A DNA stretch of 64,000 nucleotides from Pseudomonas baetica (GTDB taxonomy: Bacteria; Pseudomonadota; Gammaproteobacteria; Pseudomonadales; Pseudomonadaceae), in contig NZ_JAIHLQ010000027.1 in assembly GCF_019733355.1 (NCBI RefSeq), positions 1-64,000 on the forward strand, read 5' to 3'. Position numbers and translations under genes: made by a program. This document shows, piece after piece, positions 1 to 9,000 of the stretch (positions are counted from its first letter, which is position 1; each line of letters opens with the position of its first letter). Below the pieces are notes generated by a model. It ran no database searches and was not told the origin of the DNA. It was given only the letters and a program-made list of their open reading frames with translations.

Positions 1-427
1 ACGTGAGCGTGAACCATGGTTGCTGGCCAGCAATTTAGTTCAGAGCGAGTGGAATCCGGCAAAGATCGTGGCGGTTTACAAACGACGCATGCAAATTGAG
101 GAAGGTTTCAGAGATGTGAAAAGTGAGCACTTGGGATTGGGTCTGAATCTACATCGCAGCCATTGCCTGCATCGTATTGAAATACTGCTGTTGGTTGCCG
201 CTCTCGCCAATTACCTGCTCTTTTTAACGGGGCTTCAGGCTCGCCAAAGTAACTTGGAGCGGCGATATCAAAGCAACAGTCTCAGAGAACGACGAGTGCT
301 TTCATTGTGGCGGCTTGGCCTGGAATACTGGCGTAGGTGCATAGAGTTCGGAGGCAGCGGAGACTGGGAAAAATTGGAGAAAGCTCTGCGCGATGAGGTG
401 CATCATCAGGCGCAGAGCCTGGAGTAG
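1..427 (+). mobile_element. IS4-family transposase, C-terminal part (cut by window edge)
   Basis: The frame is open from the first bases of the window (R-E-R-E-P-W before the first possible TTG at 20), so the gene starts outside. The visible ~140 residues hold the IS4-type YREK signature: a Tyr followed by R-R, I-E-E-G-F-R-D and K-S-E-H. This is the third acidic residue region of the DDE domain. A hydrophobic helix (LLLVAALANYLLFL) follows, as is usual for the family. The gene closes the distal end of the CDI island. Whether the upstream part is intact cannot be seen. Confidence 0.85.
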
Positions 428-741
428 ATTTGTGGGGATCCCTCAGGGTCTGTCCCCCTTTACCTTCGAATCTGGTCAATTAATTCTGATTCTAAGTCAT
501 TTTTGAACAGTTCGCGGTAAGCATCTGCTGGCTACCCGCCCTGCCCTCCAAGCGCCAAATACTGAGCATGAGGCGTAACAATGTGCGATCGCTCTGATTG
601 TGCGTTAACACGGTAACTTGACCAGCCATATTGTGCCGGATGAATTACCATTTTCGCTATGACTGGATTCATTTCAATGTATCGATAACAACACTACAAA
701 TATCGTTCACTCTCAACAAGGCATGAGCGATACCGGCCCTG
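428..741. other. Non-coding stretch between IS4-type transposase and toxin island
   Basis: No convincing gene. The segment just after the transposase stop (about 437-470, CTCAGGGTCTGTCCCCCTTT) looks like an insertion-sequence end, since GGTCTGTCCCC-type termini are common. The mate end lies outside the window, so the inverted repeat cannot be verified. The rest is AT-richer than the core genes and holds no clear promoter or RNA. Confidence 0.4.
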
Positions 742-1341
742 TCAATTAAACGTCCGCCCAAAAAACAGATCTATTGAAGCGCTTACGATAATTTGATCAG
801 TGGTAAAATCCAACGTATCCGAAACAGCCACTATCGCTCTTAGCTCCTCTGGAAAATCCTCAACTCCCCCATGCAAAGTTGGCATTAAAAAACGAAAATA
901 GTCCCCCATCACAGTATTTCCGGTATACCCAATCGGATAATCTTCACTTGGGGTAGCACCTTCCACTGCATGAAAAACGTAGAATCCTTTTATTGACGGA
1001 ATTGAATATTCAGATAGTTTTTTATCAAACTGCGATCTTTCTGATATTGAAAATTCTACTTCCTGACGCGATTGAGTAGACCGGTATCGACGGCACGAAT
1101 ATAAATCCAATACCGTTTGGCCTTTTTTATTCTCGGGATAACTCAAAAAACTTGAAGACTCCTCCCACATAAATTCATTTAACGCATCAAGTTTCGCTTC
1201 TAGATCCGAAATAGCCAACAATGCCGAAGGAAGACTACCGAAACAATTATTCACCATAACCGCTATCCTTCCATTTTTATCCATGGCGAACCACGTAATT
1301 ATCTCTCCGAAACCAGGTTGCCAATTTTTACTTAGCGACAT
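742..1341 (-). CDS. Putative immunity protein to the orphan deaminase CdiA-CT
   Basis: A 199-residue protein with no signal peptide or membrane segment. I do not recognise the family. Its first Met (MSLSKNW) is chosen because its ATG shares one base with the TGA of the upstream toxin frame (TGATG at 1343-1339), the coupling typical of toxin/immunity pairs; a start 6 codons upstream is also open. Low GC content relative to the core genes, position directly 3' of a CdiA C-terminal toxin, and size all suggest a cognate immunity protein. This function is inferred from context only. Confidence 0.6.
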   Translation of the reverse strand: MSLSKNWQPGFGEIITWFAMDKNGRIAVMVNNCFGSLPSALLAISDLEAKLDALNEFMWEESSSFLSYPENKKGQTVLDLYSCRRYRSTQSRQEVEFSISERSQFDKKLSEYSIPSIKGFYVFHAVEGATPSEDYPIGYTGNTVMGDYFRFLMPTLHGGVEDFPEELRAIVAVSDTLDFTTDQIIVSASIDLFFGRTFN

Positions 1342-4166
1342 CACTTTTTCTCCGGCCAAGTGGCACTGCAGTTTGCGCAGGTATCAATAATCGCATTCTT
1401 AGTGATCCCACCTTCATCTCTAACGGTACGTGGGCGCAACGCATTCGTAAACTTCACGCCAGCCGGATTAACACCCAACCTCACTAATTTGTCAACCGCA
1501 GAGACTTCAGCACATGCACCAGCCGCGTTTCGGCATAGGCTTGTAATCTCCCCAACCTTAACACCTAGCTGGGTCTCTATATATTTAACGGTACGCGCAT
1601 CCAGCATGTCCGCACTAATATTACCGTTACTGCTCCCTACCGCTGTTTTTCCAGACACAGGATCATAAGCACTGATCATAGTTGCCACTTTTGAAGCTTG
1701 GGTGTTACTAGGGATTGCATTGATAGCATCCAATAATTCCTGCGTTGCACGCTCATAAAATTTGTCATTCGCAGGAACATGAAGCACCGTTCGATCAAAT
1801 AGACCGACCGTTTCATCTGTAAGTCTTGAGTATTGACCGGTTTCGGAAATCAACCCTGCTGTAGGTGTACCAGGCAGCTTTGTACCTGGTAGCCCCGCCC
1901 CAGCAACCCCCAAGGCGCCCGTAACAATATTTCCAGCCGCATTCCAGAGATCGCCGTTGAGTGCCTGATTCGTGCCAAACCCGATCTGCAATACGCCGTC
2001 CGCCGCAGCGGCCAGACGAATGCCCGCTCCCAGTGAGCCAGTCAACCCGTAAATCGCCGGATTGCCTAAATTGGATAGCCCCTGTTGCTCATTGTTGATA
2101 CGCAAGAATCCTTGTGCATCCTTGTAAACCAGTTCGTTCTCACTCTGAGGTCTTGTCCAATACAGTTGCTCGAACCATCCCCCAAGCTGGCTGCGTAGCG
2201 CATCCGCATAAGCATTTTTGGCGTCGCTCGTACCTGCAAACGGATAAATCCCACCATTGTCCGGGCCATTGGCAAGCAGTTTCAAAACCAATTTGTCAGC
2301 GAAATCCTTGCCATGCCGAATCGCCATGTCAGCTGCGTAAACATTAAGGTATGCATTTAGCTCGGACAGTTCCGAGGTTGTCAGTGACGTTTTATCCAGT
2401 CGATATTTCGCAAGTAAATTGTCAGCGCGCTGATCAGCACCTTCGAGCGTTACTAATTGTCTGGCTGAATCAAGACTCCCTGTTTCTTTGAAAATTTCCC
2501 GTGCACGGTCGCGCTTGGCTTCGGCATGTTCACCAAGAAAATTGTACTGTGTAGCGTTTGCTGCGACTGTCGCGGCAGTACCGATATCCCCCCCTGATAA
2601 GGTGGCCCCCAAGACACCTACGATCTGTGAGATTGCTAGAATATTGGCTTGAGCCTGAATATATTCTGCAGACCCCTTTGCATAATTGGACGGTAGAAGT
2701 TGCTCACCCAACAGGCCAATCAACACCTCGTTAGCGCCCCCTGCTATTGCCCCGGTACGGAAGTCGCCACCCATGGCTTCGGCCAGCAAGCCACCCAAAC
2801 CTGCGTGAAGCGCGATCTTCGCAAGACTGCCATCAGCAAGATCCAGATCGCCAATTTTTCCAGCACCGATTGCCCCACCAATACTCGCAGCTGTTCCCGC
2901 CGCTGAGTTCAACAGATTGTCCTGGAAACTTCCGCCGTAGACTGCGGTTTTGATCACTGCATCGGCGCTGATTTTGATTGCGATGGTTTGCAGACTTTTC
3001 GGGTCTAGGCCCACTGCACCTGCATCGAACTTCAGCCCTTGAGTAACACCCGCTGTCACAGCGGCTACGAGATAACTCTTGATGGCATCTTTCGAGGTCA
3101 CATCTTTGAGTACTGCTCCCAAACTACCTCGGTTATCAATGGTGCTGACTGTTAACTTCGTTGCACCAGTCACAGCGACCGCCTGCAACATAGTGTTCAT
3201 CCCAGCCATCATTGGCCCCATTACAGCTGCCAATGCGATCGCGATGATCATCTGCGATGCCGGACCAAGACCCGAATTCTCGTACTTGAAGGATTCGTGA
3301 ATCTCTTTAACGAGCTGCCAATCAACATCCCCCCGCGCCTCGGCGTCTTTCAACCACGCCAACTGCGGATCGGCCTTGACCATGGTGTCGATGGTCTGGC
3401 TGACGGATTGCTGGTTTACATCCTTGATGTCGATTTTCAGGCCATCTACGGCCTTGATCACGATGTTGCCCTTGGCAATCATTTGGGTCTGGCGCAAGGT
3501 TTCGTCGGTATTACCACGGCCTTTAGAGGAGACCCACGCGGCACTGTTGTTGGTCTTGGTATGGCTCTCATCATGCAGATCCTTCATCCCTTCAAAGGTG
3601 ATGGAGCCGCCGCTGTCGAGAACGATGTCCTTTCCGCTGTCGAGCTTGGCCACTTGATAGAGTTGGTCGCCCTTGCTGACCAGCGAGAGGTTGCCACCGG
3701 TCTTGATCTCGCTACCCACGTGGGTGACCTGGGTGACTTCGTCGCGCTTGAGTTTCAGGTTGCCGAAACCACCCTTCTCCTTCATGTCATACAACGTGTA
3801 ATCCTTGTTCTGCGCGGCCAGCAGATTCAGGTCTCTGCCCGCGTAGACGTAGGCTTCGTTACCCGCGCTGATCTTGCTCGCGACCAGCGTGGTGTCGCGG
3901 CCTGAGCTGGACGTGGCTGCGCCACGTACTGGAGCGGTTGCCGCATGCCTCGTCGGTCGAAGAGTACGAAGCGTTACTGCCGTGGAACTGCTCGCCGCAG
4001 ATGCCACGGTAGACCGTTGCTCCACCACTGGGTAGTTGGGGTTTATGGATCGCATACTATAAATCAATATATTACGAGCACCCGTAGGGTGCGTATGGTG
4101 TATCGCAAAATGGCTAGGGTTTAAGGGCAGCCAAACACCTCGAAAACCGCACCGATTTAAGGGCAA
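1341..4166 (-). CDS. Orphan CdiA C-terminal fragment with YwqJ-type deaminase toxin domain
   Basis: A 941-codon open frame. From about residue 88 (SGRDTTLVASKI) it closely parallels the C-terminal third of the full CdiA in this window: the stretches ending KEKGGFG, SEIKTGGNL, DETLRQ, AVDGL.IDIK and the DUF637-type region (STIDNRGSLGAVLKD) all recur. It has no TPS secretion domain of its own. The last ~120 residues diverge and carry the deaminase-fold zinc motifs C885-A-E887 and C930-A-N-C933, as in YwqJ-like polymorphic-toxin deaminases. The first ~87 codons are antisense to an IS66 transposase remnant and are probably not CdiA sequence, so the true start is unknown. It is likely a displaced toxin reservoir that becomes active by recombination with the main cdiA. 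Confidence 0.75.
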   Translation of the reverse strand: MPLNRCGFRGVWLPLNPSHFAIHHTHPTGARNILIYSMRSINPNYPVVEQRSTVASAASSSTAVTLRTLRPTRHAATAPVRGAATSSSGRDTTLVASKISAGNEAYVYAGRDLNLLAAQNKDYTLYDMKEKGGFGNLKLKRDEVTQVTHVGSEIKTGGNLSLVSKGDQLYQVAKLDSGKDIVLDSGGSITFEGMKDLHDESHTKTNNSAAWVSSKGRGNTDETLRQTQMIAKGNIVIKAVDGLKIDIKDVNQQSVSQTIDTMVKADPQLAWLKDAEARGDVDWQLVKEIHESFKYENSGLGPASQMIIAIALAAVMGPMMAGMNTMLQAVAVTGATKLTVSTIDNRGSLGAVLKDVTSKDAIKSYLVAAVTAGVTQGLKFDAGAVGLDPKSLQTIAIKISADAVIKTAVYGGSFQDNLLNSAAGTAASIGGAIGAGKIGDLDLADGSLAKIALHAGLGGLLAEAMGGDFRTGAIAGGANEVLIGLLGEQLLPSNYAKGSAEYIQAQANILAISQIVGVLGATLSGGDIGTAATVAANATQYNFLGEHAEAKRDRAREIFKETGSLDSARQLVTLEGADQRADNLLAKYRLDKTSLTTSELSELNAYLNVYAADMAIRHGKDFADKLVLKLLANGPDNGGIYPFAGTSDAKNAYADALRSQLGGWFEQLYWTRPQSENELVYKDAQGFLRINNEQQGLSNLGNPAIYGLTGSLGAGIRLAAAADGVLQIGFGTNQALNGDLWNAAGNIVTGALGVAGAGLPGTKLPGTPTAGLISETGQYSRLTDETVGLFDRTVLHVPANDKFYERATQELLDAINAIPSNTQASKVATMISAYDPVSGKTAVGSSNGNISADMLDARTVKYIETQLGVKVGEITSLCRNAAGACAEVSAVDKLVRLGVNPAGVKFTNALRPRTVRDEGGITKNAIIDTCANCSATWPEKK
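3904..4012 (+). mobile_element. IS66-family transposase (TnpC) C-terminal remnant
   Basis: On the plus strand, 34 codons at 3908-4009 followed by TAG (4010-4012) read W-T-W-L-R-H-V-L-E-R-L-P, then a short linker, then Y-E-A-L-L-P-W-N-C-S-P. This is the characteristic C-terminus of IS66 TnpC proteins. It begins exactly where the similarity of the orphan cdiA fragment to the full-length cdiA stops. The rest of the element is gone, leaving a scar. The IS end probably lies shortly after 4012, but I could not identify its terminal repeat. Confidence 0.7.
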
Positions 4167-4214
4167 ACACCGGCCAAAGGGTCAAAATCTTCGCCAGCGG
4201 CCCGACCGCTGGCA

Positions 4215-4404
4215 GCGGTAGCCGAGAAGTAGCAGAAAGATAGCAGCTAGATAGCTGAGAGATAGCAACAGATAGTCGATAGATAGCAGCTAGATAGCAC
4301 AAAGGAAGCAGCTCACCGGCGTGATGCAGACATGATGCAAGTTGCATGCAGCAGTGATGCAGGCATGTGGCAAGAATGATGCGCCGATGATGCAAACCGC
4401 TGCC
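4215..4404. repeat. Short imperfect direct repeats upstream of kptA
   Basis: An 18-base unit (AGATAGCAGCTAGATAGC) occurs at 4238-4255 and again at 4281-4298, with further GATAGC/GATAGT words between and around them. It is followed at about 4322-4400 by a run of GATGCA/GATGATGCA words. An open frame across it on the minus strand is repeat-driven and not believed. The function is unknown; it may be a slippage product or a protein-binding array in the kptA leader. Confidence 0.6.
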
Positions 4405-4436
4405 AATCAATGAATGATTCTGAGGCGTTAAGCAGG

Positions 4437-4985
4437 ATGAATACCAAGCAACCCAACGAGACCAGCAAATTTCTTAGCTATGTTCTCAGGCATGAACCAC
4501 ACGCCATCGGCTTGCAGCTAGACAGCGAGGGCTGGGCAGATGTGGAATCCTTGATAGCCGGTGCCGCTAAGGATGGGCGAATTTTAGATATTGCCCTGAT
4601 TCAGGCTGTCGTCAGCAGCAGCGATAAAAAACGCTTCAGCCTCTCGGATGATGGCCTGCGCATTCGCGCCGTACAGGGCCACTCAACAGCCAGCGTGAGC
4701 CTTCAGCACGTAGAGAAAGAGCCGCCAGAGTTTCTCTACCACGGCACCGCCACACGCTTTCTGGAGTCGATTCGTCAACAAGGACTGATTGCCGGCTCTC
4801 GCCACCATGTACACCTGTCGCAGGACATAACGACGGCCATTGCTGTTGGACAGCGCTATGGAAAGCCTGTGGTACTAAAAATTGAAGCCCTGCGGATGTA
4901 CCAACAGGGCTTCAAGTTCTTTCAAGCAGAGAATGGGGTTTGGTTAACGAATCACGTGCCCATGAGCTTTATACATCAGGATTGA
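4437..4985 (+). CDS. kptA: RNA 2'-phosphotransferase KptA/Tpt1
   Basis: A 182-residue protein of the Tpt1/KptA family, which removes an internal RNA 2'-phosphate using NAD+ and yields ADP-ribose 1'',2''-cyclic phosphate. All family blocks are present: SKFLSYVLRHEP, GLQLD.EGW, DKKRF, RAVQGHS, YHGTA, HHVHLS, GQRYGKP and AENGVWLT, including the R-H and R residues used in catalysis. Length matches the family (~180). I prefer the second ATG (4437) because the peptide then begins like E. coli KptA; the first (4410) adds nine residues without a ribosome site. It stands alone, opposite in strand to the toxin/immunity genes on both sides. Confidence 0.93.
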   Translation: MNTKQPNETSKFLSYVLRHEPHAIGLQLDSEGWADVESLIAGAAKDGRILDIALIQAVVSSSDKKRFSLSDDGLRIRAVQGHSTASVSLQHVEKEPPEFLYHGTATRFLESIRQQGLIAGSRHHVHLSQDITTAIAVGQRYGKPVVLKIEALRMYQQGFKFFQAENGVWLTNHVPMSFIHQD

Positions 4986-4987
4986 GC

Positions 4988-5380
4988 TCAATATTCGGCG
5001 CGCTCAGACTTATAGCGAGCCGACTCTTCGTAGGTCTTTTTAAGCCATTCGGAGAAACTCATAACACTCCCTCTTGCCTCCCACCCCTGAGAAGCAAAAG
5101 CATGCACATAAATAACTATTGGATCACCCGTGTGATCGCTCCCATCAAAACAGGCAAAATCATCAGAGTCCTCTAGCTTTGCAAATGGAATGAAGTGAAG
5201 ACCCGGGTACTGTCGCGCCAAATCATTAAGCCAATACTCTGCATCATCTTTGAATTCGCACAAGAACCACCAAGGCTCAAGATCAGGAATAGATTCCTGA
5301 CTTATGAAATCAAGATAATCCTTAGAGAACAAAAATCCGGCAGGCAATACCGACTCAGGATACAAATAACGCTCACTCAT
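4988..5380 (-). CDS. SMI1/KNR4 (SUKH) family immunity-like protein
   Basis: A 130-residue soluble protein. The segment FACFDGSDHTGDPIVIYVH followed by an aromatic and a SFSEWLK-type helix matches the SUKH (SMI1/KNR4) fold, a widespread immunity family beside polymorphic toxins. Its ATG shares one base with the TAA of the toxin fragment upstream (TAATG, 5382-5378), implying translational coupling. Inferred role: neutralises the ParB-like toxin encoded at 5380-5823. Confidence 0.75.
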   Translation of the reverse strand: MSERYLYPESVLPAGFLFSKDYLDFISQESIPDLEPWWFLCEFKDDAEYWLNDLARQYPGLHFIPFAKLEDSDDFACFDGSDHTGDPIVIYVHAFASQGWEARGSVMSFSEWLKKTYEESARYKSERAEY

Positions 5381-5700
5381 TACTCGCGCCCCGTAATGCG
5401 TGGAGGCTGAGATGCCCCATATGGGTTCTCCTTATAAAAGCCACCTGTCTGCTTATTGATCCGACCAGTCATAGCCTCACCCCAGGTTTTGGGAACAAAT
5501 CCTTTCTTGGGAATTGTAAAGCGCTTTATCTCAGAGGCGCTAAGCAAATCATCAAACCCTCTAACTGTTGCTTTGACATCTATCCCTGCCTCCCTGGCCG
5601 CAGCAATACGAGTGTTGTCGATAGAGGTCAACTTCCCATCAGGCATCCTTACCACATCCACCGGATCGCCCTTCCACCCATCAGACTTCATACTTTTCAC
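5380..5700 (-). CDS. Orphan CdiA-CT toxin fragment (ParB-like toxin domain candidate)
   Basis: From the ATG at 5700 the frame gives 106 residues, but it is open without a start up to 5823, directly behind the stop of the gene at 5824. The extra codons (ending TYSDLVKS) continue the same domain, so this is a toxin tip that has lost its CdiA body. The core W-K-G-D-P-V-D-V-V-R-M-P-D-G-K-L, then D-N-T-R and a helix A-A-A-R-E-A-G-I, resembles ParB-type 'DG..R..AA...G' toxin domains of Rhs and CDI proteins. PKTWGEAM..RI follows. Assignment to a ParB-like fold is from memory of the motif and is moderately sure. Confidence 0.6.
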   Translation of the reverse strand: MKSMKSDGWKGDPVDVVRMPDGKLTSIDNTRIAAAREAGIDVKATVRGFDDLLSASEIKRFTIPKKGFVPKTWGEAMTGRINKQTGGFYKENPYGASQPPRITGRE

Positions 5701-5823
5701 TAGATCGCTATAAGTGAAAGCTCCCCCATCTTTATCTGTCTTATTGAATGTAACGGTATTCTGCGAAAAACGAATATCGCCAGCCTTATGGGAAGTGGCA
5801 TTAACTATTCCTTTTGCACCAAC

Positions 5824-6048
5824 TTATTCGTGAGAAGCTAAAGTCTTAGTCGCCTGATGCAAAGTGGCCATAAGGTCCTCAAGATTGAAATTCCATTTAA
5901 CTCCCTCAACGGGAGGATAAATTTCTATTTCAATTGGTCTTCCTGGCTCATGTGATACCTCCGCCAACTGACTCGACCCCGCCCAAATCTCGAATACGCA
6001 ATTCTCTCGATCTGGGGGGCTTGTGATCACAGTAGATAAAAGATTCAT
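5824..6048 (-). CDS. Putative CdiI immunity protein of the full-length CdiA
   Basis: A 74-residue acidic soluble protein, family not recognised. Its ATG (6048-6046) overlaps the TGA of cdiA by four bases (ATGA), the usual coupling of cdiA and cdiI. Size and position directly behind the CdiA toxin tip support an immunity role; no biochemical function can be read from the sequence. Confidence 0.65.
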   Translation of the reverse strand: MNLLSTVITSPPDRENCVFEIWAGSSQLAEVSHEPGRPIEIEIYPPVEGVKWNFNLEDLMATLHQATKTLASHE

Positions 6049-9000
6049 GGCTTCGGGGGCTCCAACAAACCAATAAATTTCCCATTTGAATCGTAGCGAA
6101 GCCCACGGCCATCGGGGGCAATCACATCCATGACCTTCCCAAATCTACCGGTGTCTTTATAGGTTACGGTGGTCGCCGGATTGCTCAAGATTTCGTCAGC
6201 TATTTTTTGACCTTGAGCGTTGATTTCAGAAGGGCTTCCTTTAACGCTAGGAAACGCACTGCCTTCACGACTGCCGTGTTTTTGGAGTGCTCGACCAGCT
6301 AATGAAAGTTGCCCTGATTTATCGGCAGGATCAAGCAGTTTGCCTGCATTTGACAAATCATCAATGTTTTTCCCAGCGAACGCACTACCTTTTGCACCTG
6401 TCGCTGCCGGCCCAACGACTGCGGCAATCTCCTCAGCCGTTAGCTTAGCCCCAGTTTTCGCCTCAATCTCCATCAAACTGCGGAGATCACTCAGTTCCTT
6501 GGTTGCTGCCCCTCCTGCTGCGATCCCCAACCCGGCGGGAAGTGCCTCCGACATCCCTGCATCAGCGGCCCAGATCGTGACTTCGTTAGCGCACAACACT
6601 GGGTTGGCTGCGCAGGTAGCTGCACCTCTCGTGGCCAACTGCCCAAGTAAAGCAATCGCTTCTGGCGCAAGAGCAATAATCCCCGCTGCAGCCAACAATT
6701 TCACAGCATTGGCCGGATCCCCTTTCGGAAGGTGGTCGAGGGACGCTCGCGTCCTGGCATTGGTCGAGTCGGCGATATTGCTATGGAGGAATTGATCTGT
6801 AATCCCCGTTTTGTCATTTGGCCAAAGTTTGCTTAATTCAAGAGAGCCTTCATCAATCTCAGCCTTAATCTTCTCGCAATCACCGGTCGCCCAACAGTTA
6901 TTGAGCCGCGCCGTGTTATCCGCATCACGCTTGGCAAACTCAGCTCGAACCGCATCACAGTTGTCTTTACATTCCTTGAGCGCCTTCTCCAGGTCTTTTA
7001 CATCCTGATGGCTCAAGTAGTTATATTGAGTACCACTCTGCGCGATCGATGACCCTAGCTGCAGCTTGTCAGCATCGGCATTCGGGTCCTGCACAGCGGT
7101 CGTCAAAACCCCGATCAGTTGCGAATTCATCAGCAACAATCGTTCTCTATCGTCCTTCGACATTCCGGAATAAGCCGACGCCAGGTCGTCAACCAGCGCT
7201 TCGTTGACTCCGGCTGCCAAGGCGCCCGTTTTGAAGTCCCCACCCGCAGCCAGTGAGCTCAAGCCCCCCATCAGCGCATGCAGGCCTATCTTCTCCAGAC
7301 CACCCTCCTGCAGGTGGTTGCTCACCCCGATATCACCCACCAGGTTGAAACCATAGGCGGTAAACGCATTCACCAGGCTTTTTTGCACCGCATCGCCCAA
7401 GCTGCCTTCACGGCCCAGGGCTTTGTTGAGCAATGCCGAGGTGGAGTTTTGCAATAACTGGTTTTCGGTGAAGTGCGCGATACCTTGCAAGCTGCTCAGA
7501 CCACCGGAGTCGGCGACGATAACTTTGCCGGTATTGGCTAATGCCCCATTGGTGGAGTTCGCCAGCGCAGGGGATGTACCGGTCGTGGTTCGGGTCCAGT
7601 CATTGAAGAAACCGGTGGTCAGACCCGCAGTGCCTCCGGCCACAATGTAATTTTTCAGGTTGTCAGCACTGAAGGTTTCTTTGAGCGCCGCTCCGAGATT
7701 GCCTTTGTTGTTAATGGTGCTGACGGCCGCCGTGCTGGCTGCCGAAGTGATCATGGCGGTGAGTGCCGCGTTCGCCCAACCTGCTGCCACTGCTTCGGTG
7801 GTGGCTGTCGCGGCCAAGCCAGCGGACATCGCTGTGCCGGAACCAGCAGTCGCACCAGCTCCCACAAGGCCTGAAGCCGCACCCGCCGTGAAGTAGGTGA
7901 CGATGATTATGATGATGATCATCGCAGGGCCACCCAACCCGGAATGACTTTCATCCCAGCGGTCATGCAGCTCTTGGACTTGACGCCAATCCACATCATT
8001 TCGCGCTTCGGCGTCTTTCAACCAAGCCATACTCGGATCGGCTTGCACCATGGCGTCGATTGCCTGGCTGACGCTTTGCTGATTGATCTGTTTGATGTCT
8101 ATGTGAAGCCCATCAACAGCTTTAATAAGGGTTTGACCTTTGGCAATCAGTTGGCTTTGGCGCAGTGTTTCGTCAACCTGGCCTTTGCTTTCCATGCTGG
8201 TCCACGCAGCGCTACTGCTGCTCTTGTCGTGGCTTTCCTGATGCGAATCCTTCACTGCCTCAAAGGTGATGGTGCCACCACTTTCCAATGTCAGGTCTTT
8301 ACCACTGTTGAGCTTGGCGCCCTGATAGCGTTGATCACCCTCGCTGACCAGCGTGAGATTGCCCCCGGTCTTGATCTCGCTCCCCACATGAGTGATTTGG
8401 GTAACTTCGTCGCGCTTCATTTTCTTGGCGCCGAAACCACCCTTCTCCTTCATGTCATACAGCGTGTAATCCTTGTTCTGCGCAGCCAGCAGATTCAGGT
8501 CATTACCCGCATACACGTAGGCTTCATTCCCGGCGCTGATCTTGCTAGCCACCAGTGTGGTGTCGCGGCCGGAAGTGGTTATTACGTGGCCACCTGCGAT
8601 GAATTCAGCTGCTTTCTGAGCGGTGTGGCTGTTCTCTTCGTGGACGCGCTTCTTGCCTTTTTTGCTGTTGATCTCGACATTGTGTTCGTCACTCGCCGAA
8701 TACATGTTCAAGTCTTGTTTTGCGTCGACAAGCAGATCACCTTTGGCATCAGCGGTGCTCGCGATAACGTTGATGTTTCCACCAGCATCGAGCTTTAGGT
8801 TCCCGCCGCTCTTCACGCTGGACGCGAGGTTTTCCACCGTTGTAGTGACGGTCGAGCGATGCCCGCCGTTCTCGATTTTGTGGATCTCGTTGACGTCCTG
8901 GACCGCCAGCAAGTTGATGTCGCGGGTGGCGCTCAGGTTGGCGTCACCGCCGCTGCTGATGGATGACGAGTTGACCAGATCCTGGCCGGACTTGATGGTC

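Noticed and set aside
4114..4410. 98-codon minus-strand frame with repeated LHH words
   Set aside because: Produced by the short GATGCA and GATAGC repeats; no ribosome site and no family.
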